A stretch of 64,000 nucleotides of DNA from Ixodes scapularis (Eukaryota; Arthropoda; Arachnida; Ixodida; Ixodidae). Position 1 is the stretch's first letter, and each line of letters starts with the position of its first letter. The stretch lies in assembly GCF_016920785.2 (NCBI RefSeq), contig NW_024609880.1:31581152-31645151 (forward strand), read 5' to 3'. The position numbers were made by a program, and so were the translations under genes. The notes beneath the pieces are model-generated. The model saw nothing but the letters and a program-made list of their open reading frames with translations, had not been told where the DNA came from and searched no databases. Positions 1 to 48,811 of the stretch are shown here, piece by piece.

Positions 1-128
1 GCGCATCTTGGTACGTAAAAAAGAAAAAAAAAAAAAAAAGAAAGCTCGGCAGCCAAAGGATTTGGGCGTGTGACAAGAAGCCGCCCAGCGTTTGCCGCCG
101 CCTGGCCGCTTTATGAAGTTGGAAACAG

Positions 129-368
129 TTGCGTTCAAAGCAAGTGCTAGAATTGGAGTCCATCTACAGAAACGCACATCAACAGTCGGCTCCGCATGGA
201 ACACAACACGCGCTCGAGCATTTCAGGCTGAACTGCGGCACAGGCGGCGACGATTCTTTGTTTCAGGTTGTCCACGCTGGTGGGTTCCGTGGCGTAGACT
301 TCATTCTTCACATAACCCCAAAAGAAAAAAGTGAAAGCCGTTTGCAACTCCCTGTAACACCGAATTAG
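129..368 (+). pseudogene. Repeat-associated ORF fragment with SRLQLPVTPN ending
   Basis: The 79-codon open frame ends at the TIR element copy 1. Only the last 20 or so codons are shared with 57091-57180, suggesting a repeated module rather than a gene. Bases 1-91 hold an A-rich run and nothing else. Confidence 0.25.
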
Positions 369-794
369 AGCGCAGCTCTTGAGGAGGAGGAGGGAAGGGT
401 ACTGCGGGGGGGGGTGAAGTGACCTGGGGGGGGGGGTCACGTGACCTTGGGGGGTCACGTGACGAAGCTGATGATGTCATCAGTGACGATGACGATGCGG
501 ACTCCGATGACGTCATCAGCGATGATGACGATGCGGATACCGGTGACGTCATCAGTGACGATGACGTCATCGGGGAGGTCACGTGACCCTGGGGGGTGGT
601 CACGTGACCTCGGGGGGTGTAACGCGACTTCGGGGGGTCACGCGACTTTGGGTGTCACATGACTTTGGGGGTCACGTGACCCTGGGGGAGAGGGGTCACG
701 TGACCCCTGGGGGTCAGGTGACCTTGGGGTGACCTTGGTTACGCCGACGCCGACGCCGCTCAAGCCGGGAACGGGCCCCTAAGAGCTGCACTCT
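367..794 (+). mobile_element. CACGTG-array TIR element, copy 1
   Basis: Terminal repeats AGAGCGCAGCTCTT and AAGAGCTGCACTCT enclose six GGTCACGTGACC-type palindromes in G-runs (437-700) and a block of TGACGTCA palindromes with GATGACGATGCGGA repeats (466-580). It ends at the truncated mariner transposase. Confidence 0.75.
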
Positions 795-1687
795 AAAAAA
801 AATCTAACGGGCTCAGATCTGGTGATCGTACCGGCCACGAAACTGGACCACTGCGTCCAATCCACTGCTCTGGAAAAGTTCGGTGTAGAAATCGAACAGC
901 ACGCGAAGAAGAATGCGCTGGAGCGCCGTCCTGTTGAAACCATGTCTCCTTCAGCACGCTGAGAGGCGGGCCGGCAACAAACTCTTCAACGACTCCCTCA
1001 AGGATTCTCTCCGTGTAAAGATTTCCGTTCAGTGTGCCGTCAAAGAAATATGGGTCAATGATTTTATCATTAACTATTCCACACCATACGTTAATAGACC
1101 ACCCCACTTGATGTTTCTGCTGACGGAGCCAACGAGGATTTACGTTTGCCCAGTAATGGGCATTGTGGAGGTTCACCGTTGAATTTCTGCAGAATCGAGC
1201 CTCATCACTCCAAATTATTTTTTTTCAAGAATCCAGGATCCCGGTCCATTTCAATCAGGGCCCAATAGCAAAAGTCCAGTCGTCGTTGGATGTCACCGCC
1301 ATGCAGCTCTTGGTGCAGGCTAACGTGAAACGGATGCATGCGATGCTTCACAAGCACTTTCCACACTGTAGAGTTCGTTGTCCCAGAAGACCTCGCTATA
1401 TCGCGCACGCTTGCTTCAGGCTTAGCTGTTACGTGCGCGAGAACGTCAATCTCAAATTCGCGGCTAAGGACATATTTTTTCTGTCTTCTCCCACTCGCCA
1501 CCGTGCCGCTTGATGCAAACTTGTTGAAGACGCGTATGAAGGAAGTGTGGGCAAGAACGAAGCGACCTGGGTGCTGAGCGGCATAAAGTTGCGCAGCATG
1601 ACGAGCATTCTTTTGCATAGTTAAATATGCGATCACCATGTCTGTTTTTTCTTCAACCAAAAGCCTTGTCGCAATGAGCGACACCAT
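793..1687 (-). pseudogene. Mariner/Tc1-like transposase, frameshifted and truncated
   Basis: The transposase would cut and paste its own element at TA sites. The N-terminal part (1687 to about 1215) reads EEKTDMVIAYLTMQKNARHAA, a helix-turn-helix of the DUF4817 kind. It continues through ASVRDIARSSGTTNSTVWKVL to LIEMDRDPGFLKK. A run of eight A at about 1217 is one base too long, and the catalytic part (IWSDEARFC, INVWCGIV, WFQQDGAPAH, SPDLSPLDFF) continues in another frame. By my count 41 residues separate the Asp of QQDGAPAH from the Asp of PLDFF, suggesting a DD41D group. The protein stops at LDFF, exactly where the CACGTG-rich TIR element (367-794) begins, so the 3' end is missing. Confidence 0.85.
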
Positions 1688-2704
1688 TCAGATGTGTTTC
1701 CTGCCACAGTCAGAGAAAGAAAGGCACAGCACTATGAATCGCATAGCGCCTGTGTTATTTGTAGTCTTCGTCCTTCCAAAGATATGGGTGCAAACCTGTG
1801 TCTTTGACAACAGAGAAGCATGTGACGCAGCGTTCGTCGCTTTGTAGCACCATTGGCACAAGTCTTCAAAGCACCTTCTATCATATGAACGAAAGGAAAG
1901 GGTAGCGTCACGATGCCCGCTGGGACAGCGTGATTTACACCTGCCGCGGTAAGCAAAACACCAAGGAGAGAGCAACGTATTGCAATAGCGCTGACGGCAG
2001 TGCCTGCATCACAGGTGACGTCACTGCTGTGATGCCAAACGAGGACGAAGATATCGACGCCATTGACGCTCTTGTTCTGGTCAGTTTCGGTTTGAAAGAG
2101 CATGCGGGAATGAAATAATTTAGCCAGAAACGCGCGAAGCAATTTTTTGTGCCTTTATTTCGCTGTGGGGTTGGAGCATATTAAGGTTTGGCTTCAATTT
2201 CCTAAATGCAATAGGCCCTCTAAAAACAATAATTAAAAAGTTAATTAAGAGATCTCCGTTAATTAGCCGCCTAGTTGCCAGAAATACTTTGTTCCTAGTG
2301 GGCCCCAGGTCGGGTATGCTAATGGCATTACTAAAAGTGCCCTATAACGCAGCTCTTCTTTTTTTTTTTTTTGAAAATTTGATGCAGCTAAAAAAAGATC
2401 ACCCTGTATATAGTCCCTTTCCTGCAAACAATTTTAGGCTACGCTGCAGGGATGCTGACATCGGTGTAGGACAAAACGGGCCCGAAAAAAAAAAAAAAAA
2501 TGGTCCGGCCAGTCAAAATGGTCCCGGACAGAATGGTTCCAAGCGCAAACCCGGGCGAAATGGTCCTAAGTGACTCGTTGATAATTTGGGCGCTCTTTGA
2601 ACTTTTAAAGAACTTTAAGTCGACAAACGACATTAGTTTGTTTTGTTTTCAGCGCCGTTTGATTGGTCTTATCAGCTTCTAGCGTCGGCTGCATTGTGAC
2701 TAGC
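1688..2704. other. No gene recognised
   Basis: Overlapping frames on both strands (about 1690-2140) have no family I recognise. The rest is A/T runs and a small AAATGGTCC repeat patch. Confidence 0.6.
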
Positions 2705-2922
2705 TATGCGGAGCGCAACTTCGTCTGCTTCTATAGCGCAGGAGTTGCGGTGACGTCAGAACGCTGAGCTCTTATTGGTTCTGATTGAGGGATAATGGAG
2801 ACCTCAGGGCAGATTGCTTTGAGGTATATTCACTATCCTTTATTCAGAGCCAATCAGAGCTCGTTTTTCTGACGTCACCGCAACTCCTGCGCTATAGAAG
2901 CAGACGACCTGCTCTCCGCATA
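2705..2922. repeat. 218-bp foldback MITE (same family as M)
   Basis: The ends are TATGCGGAG and CTCCGCATA. Long arms include GCGCAGGAGTTGCGGTGACG and its complement, around a short centre at about 2815. Closest relative: 51832-54907. The TA at both ends suggests TA-target insertion. Confidence 0.8.
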
Positions 2923-3189
2923 GGCGCCTGAAGAAAATTTAAGAAAATCCAACAGTATTTCTTATAATTTCGAATTAACGCAATGTCGCTGCAAGATAAC
3001 GTATGCACATGATGATCGATTCAGACATTATCATGCACATACTAGATATATTTTTCTGGCATGCGTGCAGTTGTGTATCGCTACTCCGTGGTGAACGTGA
3101 AAGTGGTACAGCACTGGCAAAATTTGACGAGAGTTTGCAGGGACGTCAGAACACCGAGCTTTGGTTCGAATGATCGGTGGGTAGACCTA

Positions 3190-3366
3190 AAGCCAGCTGC
3201 CTTTGTCTGCAATAGTCGAACGCGGTCGAATGCGAGAACCAAACGCCGGCGTTCTGCGTTTTAACCCGTTCGACGAGTGCAATAGACATAAAGGCTGCCT
3301 TTGTTTGCACTGCTCTCGTCAGACGCGTTTGAATGCGAAAACCAAACGCAGGACACCGGCGTGCTG
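3190..3366 (+). repeat. Diverged tandem duplication, about 100-bp period
   Basis: Two related blocks (GCTGCCTTTGTYTGCA ... AACCAAACGC) start near 3190 and 3290. The upstream GACGTCAGAACACCGAGC at 3145 resembles the foldback MITE arms. Confidence 0.45.
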
Positions 3367-3509
3367 ACTCAGCCGTGTATTTTTGCTTTCGGGGGTTTCG
3401 TAAGACATTGATTCATTCGATCAAGTACGGGTACGGTTCAATCATCATCATCATATTTTTGATTATTTCCTCTTAGGAGATCGCCGTACGCTTATGAAAA
3501 ATGCCCGTG

Positions 3510-3517
<8 letters not shown>

Positions 3518-3542
<25 letters not shown>

Positions 3543-3705
3543 GCGAGTGAGCGAAAATTTACAAGTGCAGCCGTAGTAATATTGTAAACGAAGAGTGGAG
3601 AGAGTTACTATTGAATTTATATCATTAATGGTAGGGAAGGGAAAGAGAGCTGGCAACAAATTTGGCCAGAAGTGGGGATCGAACCCGGCCACTGGTTTCG
3701 GCGGA
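3518..3705 (-). mobile_element. Candidate SINE tail with B-box and (TA)n end
   Basis: On the minus strand GGGTTCGATCCCC (about 3672-3684) is a strong Pol III B-box. The sequence continues to a (TA)n tract at 3516-3541. No A-box is visible, so a 5'-truncated tRNA-derived SINE is likely. Confidence 0.5.
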
Positions 3706-4487
3706 CTCAATTTATGACCGGCTCTTTGTGTACTGTTAGTTTTCGAATTCGCTTTACTGGATAGACGACAGCCGTGGCTGATTTTAAGGCTCGTGCTAGT
3801 TCTGACTTGCGGCAATGACGTGGCACGTCATTTTAGCTTGCAAATGTCGCAAAGCCCGTCTTCCAAGATTTTAATTTAAATTTCTTTTAGACTTGGACCG
3901 AGTTTTTTTGACACGATAAATATCCCGAGTTAGACGATGTATTTTCGAAAATATGGGTGAAATATGTACTTGATAAGTGATCTTGAAAAAAAAAAAAGAA
4001 GTGTGCAATATTTTATTTATGCGTTTCTTGAAGTGATATAATTGACTTTTCGTTGTTCAATTCGTTTCACAGAGAACTTTCCTCTCTACATGTTTTTTGT
4101 GAATAAACAGTCAGAATCACGCTAGTGCATCTTCAAAAGGCTGTATCAGCATGAAATTATATTTGGTAGTTAGCTTATCTTTGGTGACATAGTAAGGCCC
4201 CCTGCACAAAGTACAAAATCAAGCTCACGTTTTTTTTTTGTTTTAATTTGAAATGCAAAGAAAACAAAAACACTCATGGTGTACCTTGCGACTGGAGTGC
4301 CCTCCTTTCCTTGACCGCACTTTTCCACTATGCTGGTGGAATCCATACCTCTCTTTTTATCCATGTAAAAGCTCCAAGGGCAAAACTTTTTTTTAACGGC
4401 GCCATAGTGTTTTTATTGAACCTAAAAGAGCAATGAGCACACTTTTTGTTGTCTACAATTTAAAATTTGCGGCACACGACTGCTCAG

Positions 4488-4634
4488 CCATGGCCCGGGC
4501 CGGCCCAGCCCGAAAAATATTTAGTTCGAGCCCGATCCCGGCCCGGGCCCCCGAGTAAATGCGTCCTACCCGGCCCGAGTCAGGCCCGCGGGCCGGGCCG
4601 GGCTCGGCCCTTCGGGCTGGCCCGGGCCCGTGTA
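4488..4634. repeat. GGCCCGGGC-type GC-rich minisatellite
   Basis: Short degenerate units of GGCCCGGGC/GGCCGGGC are packed in 150 bp. Smaller patches of the same type occur at 43705-43745, 44650-44700 and 60700-60722. No gene is evident. Confidence 0.6.
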
Positions 4635-4933
4635 ATGCTCTAAGCTGAGCTGAGGAAAATAGCAAATCAGTGATCACTTTATTTGCCGATTCGAAGACGT
4701 TAGAGTTCAAGGGATTCGTGCCAAGAGTGCTGCTTTTTTTTTTTTTTTCTGGTTATACTTTTTTATTTATTTTAGTTGTGCATAAATATCTGCTTTAGTT
4801 CTTGTTGCCCAGTCAGTCATATTACAAGATGACAACTGTCACACGAAAACGGGCTATAGTTCTCGTATCGTCTGACGTTCGCCCCTCCTCTCTATTTTAT
4901 GATGGTGTCTTTTCTTGCCCACTAGCAACGTAC

Positions 4934-42532
<37,599 letters not shown>

Positions 42533-43956
42533 CGCGGTTCCTCGCGCGTTGTTGCTGTGGAGGCGTCTGCGAGGGAGCCACAAGAAATTCTACGCGAACT
42601 CTCGTATCCGCTGATAGCGCTCTTTCGATAAATAGCCACGGGGACTCTGCTATCTCAGCAGCTGCCTCTTGGCCTGGTCTAGTTTCGGATCGGGTTCTTC
42701 TGCAATCTCTTCGATCGCCTCTGCACTTGCCTATCGCTCCGCGTCTTCACACTTTACCATCGAGATTGCACGCTTCCATGCCGGCCACGCAAGGGTGCCT
42801 GTCGGGAACAGTTGGAAAGACAGGTGGCGGCGGAACAACCGCCGTTAGAAAAGCGATATTTTGAGTTATGACGGTAAATGGCAGTGGTATGAGTTATCTC
42901 AAGGACAAAGGGTCGGATGTCGAGTGAACGTCAAACATCCAGAAATTCGCTATGACAGGGTAAGAAGGCTCCGTAGCTAAAACAACGCAACGCAATGGCG
43001 CGAAAAAAGAAAAAAAAAAAGATTTGTCCTTTGCGAAGTTAGCCGATAGAAAAATGTCAAAAAGAACCACGGAAATAGTGAAGCACGTTGCGGGTCGAAG
43101 CCTACCTTTTGAGAAAATACAAGATTGCAGCCGACATGGTGGGCGACAATGCAAACCGAAGGAAAGACTGTGAAGCAGCGGGTAAGAGGCTTGAGGTTAG
43201 AACCAGACGTTATGCGCAGCGACCGGGCGCGGATATCATGCTAGGAGGGGACGGCAAAAAAGCTAGAAAGAAAAAAAAAATAATAAAAAAAACGTTTCTC
43301 TCGTCGCCCGCTCGTCTCCCATTCTCGTCGCCATCGTAATATTCTCAGTGGGCCCAAGAACGCTCGCACAGGGTCAAAAAGAGACACGACCAGTCCCATC
43401 CGAATCCAAGCACGATCTGTTTTAATTACGAGCCCATCGTGCGGTAACACGCTCTCTCCTGGCTTCTCGTTCTTCCTTCCGTCGTCCTTGTGCTATTTTT
43501 TATTGATCACGCGGGCACGTCAGAGCGTGCAACACGGCGGTGCCTGCTGTCGTTTTAAGTTCGTGAGCCGGAACCACTAAACTCCGTTCAGCCCTTAGCT
43601 GATACTGCGGTGGATGCAACGTGCTCGCTGAACGAGTCGTACGTCTGTCTTTCACCAGGTGATCACGCTTAGAGATCTGCACGGGCCGATATTCAGCAGC
43701 CCGGCCCGCTGCCTCTTGGGCCCGGGCCCACCCGCGGCCCGCTATCTATTTTCGAGAGCCGGTCTCACGCGCCCACAGAGGCTCGCTCTATTTTCGCCCA
43801 GTATGAATAGCTCACAGAATGCGCGGCATGGCAGCTCGTTTGCCGCTGTTATGCATGTTAACTACGGTGCCCCATGGTTACTGAAGTAAGCATTTCTTTT
43901 TTTTTTTTTTGCTGCTATTTTTAGGTGGACGAATCTACGCGCCTAAGCAGCTCATA
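42533..43956. other. Upstream region of GUSB
   Basis: This should hold the promoter and 5' UTR. I see no TATA box or clear start site. There is a GGCCCGGGC patch at 43705-43745. Confidence 0.5.
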
Positions 43957-44047
43957 AAACACACACACACGCACGCACACACACACATGCGCGCACGCAC
44001 GCACGCACGCACGCGCGCACGCACGCGCGCACACACACACACACACC
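43957..44047. repeat. (AC)n/(GCAC)n microsatellite
   Basis: AC and GCAC units with GCGC patches. A shorter (AC)n tract is at 44505-44528. Confidence 0.95.
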
Positions 44048-45945
44048 GATAGTTTTTTTCGTGAGCAAGCACGCGCATGAAAAACGACTGAAAAACAAAA
44101 AATGGCAAGAAACAGTAAACAAAACCACACGCCAAAGTTGATAAGGAGGGAAAACGTCGCGACGGGTTCGGACAAAAGACGGGCAAAGTTGTAACTTGCT
44201 CACTTCCACCGTGTACAACCGAAAAAAATGATAAACACAAATACTTCCGTCTCATGCGGTGGTCTGCGAGAAATTGTTTAGGAAAAGCACCCCTAAAGGG
44301 GAGCCCATAAGCCGTATTGTGGATACACGCACTCGCACGTACATATAAGGTGTACGTCTGCTAGGGTACTCATTGTGTAGGCGCGTATGTGTGCGTTTTG
44401 AAGGGTAGAAGCGACTGTACGACGGCGGCGACGCAGGGCACAAAAATGAGCGCTGGTGCTCTGAAAGAGCATTCGCTGTGCAGACTGCGAGTCAAATAAA
44501 CACGCATACACACACACACACACACACATGCTTTGAGCATCTGGGCCTCCTCAATGTGGTCACCCCCGCAACCACCGAACAAGCTTCCAAAAAAACATTG
44601 CTGCTGGAAAAAAACAATAAAAAAAAATTAACGGCCGGTTTGGCTTCTTTCGGCCCGCCCTGTAGACTTGAATGCAAGCCCCTTGCCTGGCCCGGGTCCT
44701 TTAAGGTGCAACCCCATCCTTGGCTAGTGTGATTCTGAACCAATAGATGGCGGTGGGATCGCCTTCCAGGCCTGTACATTAATGCGAGAAATCGTGCGTG
44801 GTGGCGCTTCGATACAGTGGGGTATATTTCTATGTCCTGAATTTGACATCCCTGGTCCCTGGATTGTTCTTCTCTGCACGAGCTTTCTTTGGAGCGCACG
44901 GCTGCGCCAGTTCTCGTGCAAGGGGGCCAATTACCTACGCTCCGAGCTCACGTCTCCAGCAAATGTGGGCAGAAAAAATCACGAAAATCATCCTGAGCCA
45001 AATGACGAGACACATGCATAACAAAACCACCGACGCGTTGAAAAATATAAAATTGCCCGTGCGCCGCTATTGGATATTTCAGAAGCCAATTACACATATT
45101 TCAATGTGATCAGATTTATATTGTCACGAATGAAGGTGACGAGAGGACGAGCAGTGAAGTTAAAAATAAAGGTTTTATCGTCGAACTTGTGCCAAACAAA
45201 AAAAGTAAAGAGCGTCGAGGGCGGCAGCAGAAACATGGCGGCGAAGCGGCAGCGTAACAGAGAGCGAGAGCGAGACTGACTCTACAATGTCGCGGGCAGC
45301 TGCTTATCTACAGTGCGTCACTATCTCGAAAGTTCGGCAAAGAAAGTTCGAGCGTCACGTGCTCGGTGCGAGGATGAACTGGCACTTTCGAGAACAAGAA
45401 ATCAGGGCGGAAGTTAAGTCTGGTGCAAGAATGAACGCGAATCTTCTAGAAGTCCGTGACCGAGCGTTGCTTTCTCGGCTCTGCGGGCGGCAACGAGACG
45501 GGCCGGCCTTTTTGTCGTGCATGTGTTTGGCTCTTCGTGGATTTCCAGGAAAATGTGATGACGTGATAGACATGGGTTTCCAAAATTCTAGCTTGAGAAA
45601 TTAACTACCTAAAATATCAAAACAAATTAACTATTTTTCGGGCGGTCAGGTGTCTCATTTAGGTAGCTGGGTGTTTAGTTTGACCAAAACCACGAGGCTG
45701 GAAAACAAAAAATGACACTCAGGTTTAGATGTTTAGTTTGGTAAAGCCAAAGCAAGACTGGTGCGGGAGTCATAATAAAAAAAAAAAAAAAAAAAAAATG
45801 CCGAGGTTAATAATTCATTCTAAGCAATAAATTATAATAATTAATTTTAATACGAATCCAGTGGTAAATGCATGACTGGCCAGGCAAAGATTCTGGATCT
45901 GTGGATAGCTTTTGCACATAGCTTAAGCAATGTACAGTCTGTCAC
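44048..45945. other. Intergenic, no gene recognised
   Basis: Holds a short (AC)n, a GC-rich patch at 44640-44700 and an unassigned 105-codon frame at 45287-45604. Confidence 0.55.
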
Positions 45946-46350
45946 CAAAAAAATTACAGGATTTTTTTTTTTTTTTTTACCGCAAGACTAAACTAGGCAT
46001 TGCCAAACGCTCATTCTCCGCCCAAAGGTAGCGCTAGAGGTCACAGCCAGATGTCAAAGTTTTAGCCCGATCCGATACCTTATTCAAAAGTTATATAAGT
46101 GATTTTCTGAAAAGTTCAATGGGAAAATAACGGCCGACGTTGTTTTCGACTGCATGGGGCTCTATGGCACCAGAAACCGAAAACGGGCAAAAACGGGCTC
46201 CATTTTCCCATTGAAATTTTCAGAAAATCACATAACTTTGGCATCTGGTTGTGACCTAGTGCTGCTTTTGGGCGGAGAATGAGCGTGAGGCGATGCATAG
46301 CTAATTTTCGCGGTAAAAAAAAAAACTAATTTTTTTTAGACATCCTGTAC
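45946..46350. mobile_element. 405-bp foldback MITE
   Basis: The arms include GCTCATTCTCCGCCCAAA, TGATTTTCTGAAAA and TCAATGGGAAAATA with complements on the other side, centred near 46165. A relic of the same family is at about 6590-6665. Confidence 0.75.
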
Positions 46351-48061
46351 CATTCTTCATTTGGTGATTTATGCGCGTAAGTAGTAGTGTGCATAAATAA
46401 AAAAAAAGATGCAAACGGGTAGAGTATGACGTTGCAAAAAAATGCAGTGTAAGCACGCACAGCGTACGCTGATTAAGACTGAAACAGCGCTACATTTTAC
46501 GCTAGCGTTGAGCGTATCGAAAGTTAAGCGTGCATCAAAAGCTTAAGTTTGCACGCATATACAGCTCAGGCAGTAATGTTTGAATGTTCATAGTACTTTA
46601 TTACCCTAAGATTTGGTGTAAGTTGTCTCCTGTTCGCTTACAACGGAAAGAAGGAAACATTCTAACTCTGTGTTGATAGAAAAACTCCACCCGCTGACAG
46701 CTACCAATCATCTCGGCGCCGATTATGAGTATTCACTGCATGCTAACGGTCATGTGCTTAGAACGAGTTTTTCCCACGTGATTTTATACAATCGCAATTG
46801 TTTTTGACAAACAATAATGTTTACTCAGGCCAGCGGTCACATGCGAAGCTTATAAAATATATTGTATTGATTGTGGCACCCATGTCCAGTTGCAGTTTTT
46901 TTTTTAGTTTTTTTTTACAATCCGCGAAATAGAATGCTCCTGGGTTACCTTGGTATCTAATGCATGTAGCACACAAAAAAGCACGAAATGAATCGCAGTG
47001 GGAAACGAAAACAATAATGGTAAACAAGCGTCCGTGTAATCACGCGAAAACTGAGGGCCTTGCACATATGCAGAAGGTAGCTTTGTTTCACTAAATACAT
47101 GACCAGTAGAGTATTTGATTTTATCGTGTGAGCGAAGCGGAACATAAAAGTGCGAGCATACTGCCCTGAACTACACTTCCAGTGAACAAGCGCACCATCC
47201 AATGCATCAAACTTGTTTTTATAGCCTTTTTGGTGCGCTCAAACCTTTGAAAAGACAATTATAATCAATTCTATTATTTCAATTATTTTTATTAAGTGCG
47301 CCTATGTGTAGGTTTTTGTTGTTGTTGTTGTTGTCGTTGTTTTTTTTTTTGTTTTTTTTTTGTCTCTTGCGTTCACTTGCCATTTTCCTGGTTATATAAT
47401 AGTTTCTAGTAGTCCGACAACTATAGTTTGTTTCATAAATAAGAACCTGATAATCAAAGATGTAGAAAAAAAAAAAAGAATGCGAACACGCGAACACACA
47501 TTAAAGTGCAATGTAACGGGGCATTCAGAATTAGTCGTTAGTTTCTTAGAGAGCAGGAGTTTCGTAGGGCGACATTGTTACCCGTTGAAGATTATAAAAC
47601 GTGCTGTACAACTGCTAGCTCGGTGTCTTTATCGTGCATTACGCAGTATATGTGGTACACGATCGCACGACCGTAGCATGCAGATGGGCGACTGAACCCA
47701 GGGTTCTTGCCAAAGCCCCTTGGCAAAAGCGTTTTTTACGAGTACCGCCAACCATTGTCGTGGAAACGCGCAAGACACGTGCCACGAGTGGGTGCTCCAC
47801 CGCCATTCTTTTTCAAGGTCCAGTCATTTTAATGCTGCGCCGCCATTTGCCTACAAGGGCGGCTCGAGAGACGGGCCTCGTGCACTGGCACGTTTGAGGT
47901 TACATGAAAAACCAGCGCAAACGGCACCGAGGGGATTTAGTCCCTACAGGTTTTGCAGCGTGAGCTTCGTGCCCTGAAAGGAGCTCGCGCTCGAGCATTT
48001 CTCCACGTGCTCTGGTCTGCGGTGCCACAACACACTCGGTCAACGATCCCCCACCGCACTT
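46351..48061. other. Intergenic, no gene recognised
   Basis: AT-rich with T-runs. A GTTGTTGTTG microsatellite is at 47317-47340. Confidence 0.6.
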
Positions 48062-48088
48062 GGTTTAGCTAGAGCCACTCGATATGGC

Positions 48089-48748
48089 CAGAGCCGTATA
48101 TGTAGAGAGTTTGGTCAATGGGAGGCGCGGGCAGAGCCAGGGCGTGCGGCAGACTTGGAAAGAGGGCTTAGCATGCTCTCTTGACCAACCAGAAGCCGAA
48201 AAGAATCCCCTAGCGATGGTAGCGAGAAACAGTTCTGAGCCGATCGATCATCGAAGGTCTCTGTTCGTATATGGTTTTAGTAAGTGCGTAAGAGTGAAGT
48301 GTAGTAACTCTTTGTGGTTGAAAACAGGGTGCACGTGTTGTTTCATCATGATCATGCAGAAAGATGTAAGAAACGAATGCGCCGCTCAACTCTGTTTTGC
48401 GCGGACAGAGTGTGACCGCTCTGACGGCAGATTCCCGGCGCTCGGCGTTTGGCGTAAGGATTATGTTGATCTTTCCGCTAGTCGCACTCTTCCACCATCA
48501 TTTTACATGAGTATGATTAAAACATCACGTGTACCATATTTTCAGCCATCGAGAGTTACTCCAATGCAGTTATCAGGTTTGTTTCTCGCGACGACCACCA
48601 GGGTATTATTTCCGGCTTCTGGTTGGTCATATTCGAATTTCTGAAGACGCCCTGGAACACGCCCAGCCCGCTTTCGGCCAATGGCGCCGCTTCATTTGTC
48701 TCCTATACTTCCCAACGAATGGCCAAACTCTCTACATATACGGCTCTG
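48089..48748. mobile_element. 660-bp hAT-like non-autonomous element
   Basis: The ends are perfect inverted repeats of about 26 bp starting CAGAGCCGTATATG. They are flanked by the 8-bp duplication GATATGGC (48081-48088 and 48749-48756). CAGAG ends plus an 8-bp duplication fit the hAT superfamily. It has split the left TIR of element X. An internal 186-codon open frame has no recognised similarity. Confidence 0.85.
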
Positions 48749-48811
48749 GATATGGCAGCGTAGCTGCCAGAGTAGCGCCACGCTTTTCCCTGTGCCGCCT
48801 CTCACCGCGAT

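Noticed and set aside
366..800. Aspartate-rich frame (SDDDDAD repeats)
   Set aside because: It arises from the GATGACGATGCGGA repeat block within a non-coding TIR element.
1..4900. Further GUSB exons to the left of exon 7
   Set aside because: No frame resembling the catalytic segment (WSVANEP-like, or SEYGAE-like) was seen on the minus strand.
43921..44255. Cysteine/valine-rich frames (CVCVCVRA)
   Set aside because: Translation of the AC/GCAC microsatellite in several frames; not proteins.
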